A DNA stretch of 48,198 nt. It comes from Paranoxybacillus vitaminiphilus. Its GTDB lineage: Bacteria > Bacillota > Bacilli > Bacillales > Anoxybacillaceae. The stretch spans positions 1 to 48,198 of the forward strand of contig NZ_QLMH01000019.1 of assembly GCF_003259935.1 (NCBI RefSeq), in the 5' to 3' direction. Below, piece after piece: positions 42,865-48,198 of this stretch; position 1 is the stretch's first letter, and each line of letters opens with the position of its first letter. The notes under the pieces are model-generated. The model was not told the origin of the DNA and ran no database searches. It saw only the letters and a program-made list of their open reading frames with translations. The position numbers and the translations under genes are program-made.

Positions 42865-43215
42865 TTGATTGTCAAGCGTGGCGACGTGTATTTTGCAGAC
42901 CTTTCCCCGGTAGTTGGCTCAGAGCAAGGAGGCGTTCGTCCGGTATTAGTCATTCAGAATGACATTGGGAACCGCTTTAGTCCTACTGTAATAGTGGCGG
43001 CTATTACCGCACAAATCCAAAAAGCGAAGTTGCCAACGCACGTGGAAATTGATGCGAAGCGCTACGGATTTGAGCGTGATTCCGTTATCCTTTTGGAACA
43101 AATACGGACGATTGATAAACAACGCTTAACAGATAAGATTACCCATCTCGATGATGAGATGATGGATAAAGTGGATGAAGCCCTTCAAATCAGCTTAGGA
43201 CTCATTGATTTTTAA
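42865..43215 (+). CDS. ndoA: mRNA interferase EndoA (MazF/PemK)
   Basis: A ribosome-independent endoribonuclease of 116 residues cutting at UACAU in B. subtilis. The whole sequence is close to identical to that protein: [71 protein letters not shown] start with CGGGGGG upstream. Antitoxin and toxin form one unit. In B. subtilis the rsb-sigB genes follow; here a terminator and then tex. Confidence 0.97.
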   Translation: MIVKRGDVYFADLSPVVGSEQGGVRPVLVIQNDIGNRFSPTVIVAAITAQIQKAKLPTHVEIDAKRYGFERDSVILLEQIRTIDKQRLTDKITHLDDEMMDKVDEALQISLGLIDF

Positions 43216-43247
43216 TTTGCACAAGTCTATATGTTTGAATATTCAGA

Positions 43248-43287
43248 AAAAATAGCTACCGAAGCCGTAGCTATTTTTATTTTTTTA
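43248..43287 (+). terminator. Terminator after ndoA
   Basis: AAAAATAGCTAC (43248-43259) pairs with GTAGCTATTTTT (43267-43278), followed by a long T-rich run. Confidence 0.88.
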
Positions 43288-43428
43288 TCTACTCAGCCCC
43301 CTTACTTTAAAGGACTCTGGAGAGGGAAGAGGGAGTAGTTTAAGAAAGGAAAAGATCCATACTATTTGTATATAAGTTTTGGTAAAATGAAGAAACAAAC
43401 CTTTTCAACATTGTAGGAGGAATTCGCG

Positions 43429-45591
43429 TTGGAGAAACGAGAAAAGCTGATTCACATCATTGCCCAAGAGCTAAGTATTGCCGGTTGGCAGGTAGAAAAT
43501 GTTATTTCTCTTTTTGAAGAGGGCAACACAGTTCCGTTCATTGCCCGTTATCGCAAAGAGTTAACAGGTGCTCTCGATGAAGTGCAAATTCGTGAGGTGT
43601 TAGAAAAATGGCAATATCTCCAAAATCTTGAGTCACGCAAAGAAGAAGTGTTACGGCTAATTGACGAACAAGGAAAGCTAACGGAGGAATTAAAAACAGC
43701 CATTTTACAAGCAACTAAATTACAGCAAGTAGAGGATTTATATCGCCCATACAAACAGAAGCGGCGTACAAAAGCGACTATCGCCAAAGAAAAAGGGCTT
43801 GAGCCGTTGGCAGAATGGCTTTTAACATTTCCGGTGAATGAATCGGTAGAAGAAAAAGCATCCCAGTTTCTTTCTGAGGAAAAAGAAGTCCATTCGATTG
43901 AAGAAGCCATTCAAGGTGCCAAGGATATTATCGCTGAGAAAGTTGCTGATGATGCAACGTTTCGCCAGTGGATTCGCACAGAGACATTTAAAAAAGGAAT
44001 GGTTGTGTCTGTCGCTAAAGACACAGAGAAAGACGAGAAAAAAGTGTACGAAATGTATTACGAATATGAGGAGCCTGTTCATAAAATTGTTCCGCATCGA
44101 GTGCTGGCGCTTAACCGCGGGGAAAAAGAAGATATTTTACGCGTTTCCATCAAAGCCCCTGTTGATGACATTTTAAATTATTTAAGAAAAAAGGTAGTTT
44201 TAAATGAGCATTCAAAAGCAGCAAATCTTGTTTTGGAAGCGATTGAAGATAGCTATAAACGTTTAATTGAACCGGCTGTAGAAAGAGAAATCCGCAATGA
44301 ATTAACGGAAAAAGCAGAAGAGCGTGCGATTCATATTTTTGCAGAAAATTTACGAAAGCTTTTATTGCAGCCGCCGTTAAAAGGAAAGACGGTGTTGGGG
44401 ATTGACCCTGCTTATCGGACAGGCTGTAAATTAGCGGTTGTCGATGAGACAGGAAAATTATTGAAAATTGATGTAGTTTATCCGCATCCGCCAAAAAATG
44501 AATTAGACGAAGCAAAGAGAAAGCTGCTCGAAATGATTAAAAACTATTCGGTAGAAATGATTGCGATCGGCAACGGAACAGCTTCGCGTGAAACGGAACA
44601 ATTTGTAGCTGATACGATAAAAGAGCTGAGCGAAGACGTATTTTATATGATTGTCAATGAAGCAGGAGCGAGTGTCTATTCTGCTTCAGAGCTTGCCCGC
44701 AAAGAATTTCCGGATTTGCAAGTAGAGGAAAGAAGCGCAGTTTCCATTGCACGGCGTGTGCAGGATCCGCTCGCGGAACTGGTGAAAATTGACCCGAAAT
44801 CGGTAGGTGTCGGGCAATATCAGCATGATGTTTCACAGAAAAAGCTGGCAGAGTCACTAAACTTTGTTGTTGAAACGGTTGTAAACCAAGTTGGAGTGAA
44901 TGTCAATACAGCTTCTGCAGCACTGCTGCAGTATGTATCAGGACTATCGAAAGCAGTCGCTGAAAATATCGTGAAGCGCAGGGAAGAACAAGGAAAATTT
45001 AAAAATCGCAGCGAATTAAAAACCATTCCAAGGCTAGGGGCGAAAACATATGAACAGTGCATCGGTTTCTTGCGGATTATTGATGGAGACGAACCTTTAG
45101 ATCGAACAGCCATTCATCCGGAAAACTATCAAAAAGTAAAAGAGTTGTTAAAGCAAATTGGCGCTACGACAGAAGATTTGGGAAGCGAAAAGCTTCGTCA
45201 GGCGCTTGAAAATTTATCAATTAAAGAAACTGCAAGTGCTCTTGGAATTGGAGAATTGACATTAAAAGATATTATTGATGCACTGATTCGTCCGGAAAGA
45301 GATCCGCGTGACGATTTGCCGAAACCGTTATTGAAAAAAGATGTCTTAAAACTGGAAGATTTACAAAAAGGAATGGAACTAGAAGGAACCGTGCGCAATG
45401 TTGTTGATTTCGGTGCGTTTGTTGATATTGGAGTTAAGCAGGACGGGCTTGTTCATATTTCCAAATTAAGCGACAAATATGTAAAGCACCCTTTAGATGT
45501 TGTTTCCGTAGGCGATGTTGTTAAAGTATGGGTAGAAGATGTTGATGTCGCAAAAGGACGGATAGCTTTATCCATGCTTCCTCCTCGTTAA
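43429..45591 (+). CDS. tex: Tex-family RNA-binding transcription accessory protein
   Basis: A 720-residue Tex protein (YdcI; 719 in B. subtilis), a nucleic-acid-binding factor with transcription-related functions. Domains in order: N-terminal helical part (QVENVISLFEEGNTVPFIARYRKELTG), YqgF-like core (VLGIDPAYRTGCKLAVVD; AIGNGTASRETEQFV), helix-hairpin-helix (NIVKRREEQGKFKNRSEL) and C-terminal S1 domain (LEGTVRNVVDFGAFVDIG; HISKLS). TTG 43429 with TAGGAGG upstream. Convergent with cmpA, sharing a terminator. Confidence 0.96.
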   Translation: MEKREKLIHIIAQELSIAGWQVENVISLFEEGNTVPFIARYRKELTGALDEVQIREVLEKWQYLQNLESRKEEVLRLIDEQGKLTEELKTAILQATKLQQVEDLYRPYKQKRRTKATIAKEKGLEPLAEWLLTFPVNESVEEKASQFLSEEKEVHSIEEAIQGAKDIIAEKVADDATFRQWIRTETFKKGMVVSVAKDTEKDEKKVYEMYYEYEEPVHKIVPHRVLALNRGEKEDILRVSIKAPVDDILNYLRKKVVLNEHSKAANLVLEAIEDSYKRLIEPAVEREIRNELTEKAEERAIHIFAENLRKLLLQPPLKGKTVLGIDPAYRTGCKLAVVDETGKLLKIDVVYPHPPKNELDEAKRKLLEMIKNYSVEMIAIGNGTASRETEQFVADTIKELSEDVFYMIVNEAGASVYSASELARKEFPDLQVEERSAVSIARRVQDPLAELVKIDPKSVGVGQYQHDVSQKKLAESLNFVVETVVNQVGVNVNTASAALLQYVSGLSKAVAENIVKRREEQGKFKNRSELKTIPRLGAKTYEQCIGFLRIIDGDEPLDRTAIHPENYQKVKELLKQIGATTEDLGSEKLRQALENLSIKETASALGIGELTLKDIIDALIRPERDPRDDLPKPLLKKDVLKLEDLQKGMELEGTVRNVVDFGAFVDIGVKQDGLVHISKLSDKYVKHPLDVVSVGDVVKVWVEDVDVAKGRIALSMLPPR

Positions 45592-45603
45592 AAGGCTTCT
45601 AGA

Positions 45604-45637
45604 AAAAAACACTGCTTTTACGAGCAGTGTTTTTTTC
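45604..45637. terminator. Terminator between tex and cmpA
   Basis: AAAAAACACTGCT pairs with AGCAGTGTTTTTT over TTTACG, with T tracts on both strands. It overlaps the last codons of cmpA on the minus strand. Confidence 0.88.
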
Positions 45638-45731
45638 GGTAAAAGAACCAACATTGGTTTAACAGTTTAATTTGATAGCTATTTTTTTCGTAATAAGCAC
45701 GCATCATTTGATTTTTTAACCATGTAGGCAT
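45618..45731 (-). CDS. cmpA: Cortex morphogenetic protein CmpA (37 aa)
   Basis: A 37-residue protein: PTWLKNQMMRAYYEK, then NSYQIKLLNQCWFFYRKKHCS. It matches B. subtilis CmpA in length, order of residues and position between tex and sprT on the opposite strand. CmpA helps the ClpXP adaptor to degrade SpoIVA in faulty spores, thus checking the coat-to-cortex transition. GGAGG is nine bases before the ATG. Its presence supports a spore-forming host. Confidence 0.92.
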   Translation of the reverse strand: MPTWLKNQMMRAYYEKNSYQIKLLNQCWFFYRKKHCS

Positions 45732-45825
45732 TTGGGCAAACCTCCATTGGACATTTGTTTAAAAAGAAGTTAGTATATAGTTTATGTATAAATAAGTTGT
45801 CTTGTGTCAAAAAAGGGGGATCGCT

Positions 45826-46281
45826 GTGGAGCAAAACAAGCTGCAGCAATTGGTAGAACACATTTCCTTGCGTTTTTTTGGCAAACCATTTAAACATCAA
45901 GCAGTGTTTAATCCGCGACTGAGAACGACAGGTGGAAGATATTTATTGCGTACTCACAATATTGAACTTAACCCGAAATATTATGAAGCGTTTGGAGAAG
46001 AAGAGTTGATTGCGATTATTAAACATGAGCTATGTCATTATCATCTTCATTTAGAGGGAAAAGGTTATCGACATCGGGATCATGATTTTCGCGTTTTGTT
46101 AAAGCAAGTAGAAGCACCAAGGTTTTGTAAACCGTTGCCGAATGAATTAAGGAAAAAAAGTATCTCGATTCATATTTATATTTGTACAGCTTGCGGCATA
46201 CAGTACAAAAGGAGAAAAAGAATCAACACACAACGCTATGTTTGCGGAAGATGCCAAGGACGTTTAAAAAAATTAAAATAA
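45826..46281 (+). CDS. sprT: SprT-like metalloprotein (YdcK)
   Basis: A 151-residue SprT-type protein with the zinc-protease motif HELCH (67-71) and a C-terminal zinc ribbon (C120, C123, C140, C143). Start [22 protein letters not shown] is typical. GTG 45826 is placed by AAGGGGGA; an upstream TTG extends nine codons without support. Bacterial function is unknown; eukaryotic relatives cut DNA-protein crosslinks. Confidence 0.93.
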   Translation: MEQNKLQQLVEHISLRFFGKPFKHQAVFNPRLRTTGGRYLLRTHNIELNPKYYEAFGEEELIAIIKHELCHYHLHLEGKGYRHRDHDFRVLLKQVEAPRFCKPLPNELRKKSISIHIYICTACGIQYKRRKRINTQRYVCGRCQGRLKKLK

Positions 46282-46318
46282 GTAGTTGACGGAAGATATA
46301 TATGTATGTTAAATTATA

Positions 46319-46343
46319 AAAGCCGTCGTTGATAGACGGTTTT
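46319..46343 (+). terminator. Short terminator after sprT
   Basis: AAAGCCGTC pairs with GACGGTTTT (one G-T pair) over a 7-base loop. TTGACG-17-TTAAAT at 46286-46314 just before it resembles a promoter that would only make a short RNA. Confidence 0.5.
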
Positions 46344-46374
46344 GAAAAAGAGTAACAAAGTAATAAAATTGCTG

Positions 46375-46403
46375 TTGACAACTGATAAACATCCCACTAT
46401 AAT
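46375..46403 (+). promoter_or_regulatory. tRNA-operon promoter
   Basis: Perfect consensus: TTGACA (46375-46380), 17 bases, TATAAT (46398-46403), about 50 bases before tRNA-Asn. Confidence 0.92.
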
Positions 46404-46451
46404 GAAAGAAGTCAAGTGACAGATTATTTTTTAAATTGATAGCTGATTTAT

Positions 46452-46526
46452 TCCGCAATAGCTCAGCGGTAGAGCAACCGGCTGTTAACCGGTAGGTCGT
46501 AGGTTCGAATCCTACTTGCGGAGCCA
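46452..46526 (+). tRNA. tRNA-Asn (GTT)
   Basis: Cloverleaf of 75 bases with encoded CCA; acceptor TCCGCAA/TTGCGGA, anticodon GTT, GGTTCGAATCC T arm. Confidence 0.97.
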
Positions 46527-46528
46527 TT

Positions 46529-46621
46529 GGAGAAGTACCCAAGTGGCTGAAGGGGACGGTTTGCTAAACCGTTAGGTCGCGTTTTTGCGGCGCGCGGGTT
46601 CAAATCCCGCCTTCTCCGCCA
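46529..46621 (+). tRNA. tRNA-Ser (GCT)
   Basis: Class II tRNA with a long variable arm; acceptor GGAGAAG/CTTCTCC, anticodon GCT, CCA encoded. Confidence 0.97.
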
Positions 46622-46639
46622 CTTTGAAATATGGAATAT

Positions 46640-46711
46640 GGCCCGTTGGTCAAGTGGTTAAGACACCGCCCTTTCACGGCGGTAACACGGGTTCGAATCC
46701 CGTACGGGTCA
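46640..46711 (+). tRNA. tRNA-Glu (TTC), no encoded CCA
   Basis: Acceptor GGCCCGT/ACGGGTC, anticodon TTC, GGTTCGAATCC. The discriminator A is followed by TCT, so CCA must be added after transcription. Confidence 0.96.
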
Positions 46712-46781
46712 TCTTTTAGTGGGAGATGTTGGAAGCTTTCCTTTGTCGAAAGTGAACACCACCTCCCATTTGTTTGCTGTT

Positions 46782-46857
46782 GGAGGATTAGCTCAGCTGG
46801 GAGAGCACTTGCCTTACAAGCAAGGGGTCGGCGGTTCGATCCCGTCATCCTCCACCA
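46782..46857 (+). tRNA. tRNA-Val (TAC)
   Basis: Acceptor GGAGGAT/ATCCTCC, anticodon TAC, CCA encoded. Confidence 0.97.
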
Positions 46858-46868
46858 TATAAAATATT

Positions 46869-46944
46869 GGTCCCGTAGTGTAGTGGTTAACATGCCTGCC
46901 TGTCACGCAGGAGATCGCGGGTTCGAGTCCCGTCGGGACCGCCA
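46869..46944 (+). tRNA. tRNA-Asp (GTC)
   Basis: Acceptor GGTCCCG/CGGGACC, anticodon GTC, CCA encoded. Confidence 0.97.
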
Positions 46945-46972
46945 TTGATTTAAAAATGTTATATAAATGTCG

Positions 46973-47108
46973 GATAATTTCCTGAATTTCCTGACAGAAA
47001 TTTTTGAAATTATCCTGCGGTGTTGATGTAACAGCTAAAAACCAAGTCATTGTCGAAATTATTTCGTGGATTTCCTTCAGAAATCCCCAAAATAATTTCT
47101 GCGGTGTT
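46973..47108. repeat. Two matching hairpin units in a tRNA spacer
   Basis: Unit 1: GATAATTTC (46973-46981) with GAAATTATC (47006-47014), inner AATTTC/GAAATT, then CTGCGGTGTT. Unit 2: GAAATTATT (47055-47063) with AATAATTTC (47091-47099), inner GGATTTC/GAAATCC, then TGCGGTGTT. Stems differ in sequence but keep pairing and the same trailing motif. Confidence 0.65.
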
Positions 47109-47154
47109 AACTCATGAAGCATATTCGTAGAAGTATTTCATGAAGTTATATCAA

Positions 47155-47229
47155 TGGGCTATAGCCAAGCGGTAAGGCAACGGACTTTGACTCCGTGATG
47201 CGCTGGTTCGAATCCAGCTAGCCCAGCCA
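47155..47229 (+). tRNA. tRNA-Gln (TTG)
   Basis: Acceptor TGGGCTA/TAGCCCA, anticodon TTG, CCA encoded. Confidence 0.97.
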
Positions 47230-47468
47230 TTTTAAAAAATGAGCCATTAGCGACGAGCGATGCATCGTCGAATAAGCTGCGAGTTGTCCCGACGCATTAA
47301 TCATCGCTGAGTGAGCTAGAAGAGGAAGGGACACAGCACGCTCAAATAAGATTTTTTCAAGATTTTTCAGCGCACCACTCGAACCACTCCTTGAGTAAAT
47401 ATTCTGAGAGTGGAGTGGGACATCATACCGCTTTAAAAGACTAGTGTATATAACTGGATTTTGATAAT
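47230..47468. other. Long tRNA spacer with hairpins and a tRNA-Lys 5' copy
   Basis: No gene. AATGAGCCATTAGC at 47238-47251 duplicates the 5' end of tRNA-Lys and its flank (47466-47479). Several stems are possible: CGACGA/TCGTCG (about 47252-47272), TGTCCC/GGGACA (about 47287-47333) and CCACTC/GAGTGG near 47375-47420. Confidence 0.5.
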
Positions 47469-47544
47469 GAGCCATTAGCTCAGCAGGTAGAGCATCTGAC
47501 TTTTAATCAGAGGGTCGGAGGTTCGAGTCCTCCATGGCTCACCA
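47469..47544 (+). tRNA. tRNA-Lys (TTT)
   Basis: Acceptor GAGCCAT/ATGGCTC, anticodon TTT, CCA encoded. Confidence 0.97.
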
Positions 47545-47548
47545 TTTT

Positions 47549-47633
47549 GCGGGTGTGGCGGAATTGGCAGACGCACCAGACTTAGGATCTGGCGCCGCAA
47601 GGCGTGGGGGTTCAAGTCCCTCCACCCGCACCA
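47549..47633 (+). tRNA. tRNA-Leu (TAG)
   Basis: Class II tRNA; acceptor GCGGGTG/CACCCGC, anticodon TAG, CCA encoded. Confidence 0.97.
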
Positions 47634-47644
47634 CTATTGATATC

Positions 47645-47727
<83 letters not shown>

Positions 47728-47739
47728 TCGAAAAAAGTG

Positions 47740-47768
47740 TTGCAAAAATATTTTCGATGATATATAAT
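47740..47768 (+). promoter_or_regulatory. Internal tRNA/rRNA-type promoter
   Basis: TTGCAA (47740-47745), 17 bases, TATAAT (47763-47768), 24 bases before tRNA-Arg. It could drive the last three tRNAs and a following rRNA operon separately. Confidence 0.75.
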
Positions 47769-47791
47769 AGAAAGCGTCTCTTGAAAAGTAA

Positions 47792-47868
47792 GCGCTCGTA
47801 GCTCAATTGGATAGAGCATCTGACTACGGATCAGAAGGTTAGGGGTTCGAATCCTCTCGAGCGCGCCA
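47792..47868 (+). tRNA. tRNA-Arg (ACG)
   Basis: Acceptor GCGCTCG/CGAGCGC, anticodon ACG (A34 edited to inosine in bacteria), CCA encoded. Confidence 0.97.
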
Positions 47869-47874
47869 CATTAA

Positions 47875-47951
47875 CGGGAAGTAGCTCAGCTTGGTAGAGC
47901 ACATGGTTTGGGACCATGGGGTCGCAGGTTCGAATCCTGTCTTCCCGACCA
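47875..47951 (+). tRNA. tRNA-Pro (TGG)
   Basis: Acceptor CGGGAAG/CTTCCCG, anticodon TGG, CCA encoded. Confidence 0.97.
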
Positions 47952-47963
47952 GCTAGGCTATAT

Positions 47964-48037
47964 GCGGGTGTAGTTTAGTGGTAAAACCTCAGCCTTCCAA
48001 GCTGATGTCGTGGGTTCGATTCCCATCACCCGCTCCA
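47964..48037 (+). tRNA. tRNA-Gly (TCC)
   Basis: Acceptor GCGGGTG/CACCCGC, anticodon TCC, CCA encoded. Confidence 0.97.
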
Positions 48038-48045
48038 TGATAAAT

Positions 48046-48070
48046 GTTCTTTGAAAACTGAACAAAACGA
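48046..48070 (+). promoter_or_regulatory. rRNA-leader/ITS-like conserved box
   Basis: GTTCTTTGAAAACTGAACAA is the conserved box found before 16S and 23S genes in Bacillaceae rRNA operons, suggesting that rRNA genes follow beyond the window. Confidence 0.6.
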
Positions 48071-48081
48071 AGCGTCTACAA

Positions 48082-48198
48082 AGAAAAGCGGAAGCGAGCG
48101 TTTAGCGCCGGGAGGAAAATGTTCTTCCGACGAGACATACTTGTATGTCGATGGAGGAAGGTTATTTTCCGCGAGGCGCTGCGAGCTGAAGCTAGACA
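48082..48198. repeat. Long palindromic Bacillaceae-type repeat
   Basis: A nested hairpin: AGCGCC (about 48158) with GGCGCT near 48175, GGAAAAT with ATTTTCC, TTCTTCC with GGAGGAA, and the tip GACATAC-TT-GTATGTC. AAAGCGGAAGCG at the start and AGCTGAAGCTAGACA at the end match dispersed intergenic repeats common in Bacillaceae. It runs to the window edge. Confidence 0.65.

Noticed and set aside
46600-47475. Open frames of 85-105 codons across the tRNA cluster on both strands
   Set aside because: They run through tRNA genes (for example CKASALPAELILQ-type translations) and are well-known artefacts of tRNA sequence.

Overview
The window is a low-GC Gram-positive chromosome segment from a Bacillaceae member. 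Gene content and order closely match Bacillus/Geobacillus-type genomes: rocF-sigW-rsiW, cdaA-cdaR-glmM-glmS with a glmS ribozyme, ddl-murF-cshA, ydbS-ydbT, a rhomboid, acpS, a LolA-like lipoprotein, ndoAI-ndoA, tex, cmpA, sprT and a large tRNA cluster. CmpA, a spore-cortex regulator, points to an endospore former. I cannot name the species from sequence alone.

Layout. 1-1.6 kb: a broken ABC-type permease and a small membrane peptide. 2.2-10.4 kb: arginase, the SigW/RsiW envelope-stress pair with an autoregulatory SigW promoter, the c-di-AMP synthase/regulator pair with GlmM, then GlmS behind its self-cleaving ribozyme. 10.4-28.6 kb: an accessory region dominated by small regulator-plus-target units (TetR/DHA2 efflux, MerR-TipAS, PadR/DUF1129-like, AraC, LysE, an MhqR-like quinone-stress unit, XRE with two membrane proteins, Ktr potassium uptake), mixed with decayed genes (permease, MFS, LysR, argS) and IS- or MITE-like hairpins. 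28.6-32.6 kb: a cell-envelope cassette (MurG paralogue, divergent NodB deacetylase, DedA flippase-like protein, MGDG-synthase-like glycosyltransferase). 32.9-46.3 kb: the conserved ddl-to-sprT block. 46.4-48.2 kb: twelve tRNA genes, ending in what looks like an rRNA-operon leader and a long palindromic repeat.

How genes work together. GlmM and GlmS make amino-sugar precursors, CdaA/CdaR make and control c-di-AMP (which in relatives limits Ktr-type K+ uptake; a KtrB/KtrA pair is also here), and Ddl and MurF finish the UDP-MurNAc-pentapeptide. SigW/RsiW responds to envelope damage. A consensus SigW-type promoter also sits in front of a DUF1648 membrane protein 18 kb away, so it is a likely regulon member.

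Most notable observations: the MurG2/NodB/DedA/GT28 cassette; a palindromic element inserted between the glmS ribozyme and the glmS start codon; a dispersed family of such elements around ddl and murF; paired operators in front of the PadR, TetR, nitroreductase and XRE units; remnants of argS and uvsE; absence of alr and of the rsb-sigB cluster at their usual places; and two sequence-divergent but structurally matching hairpins in a tRNA spacer.
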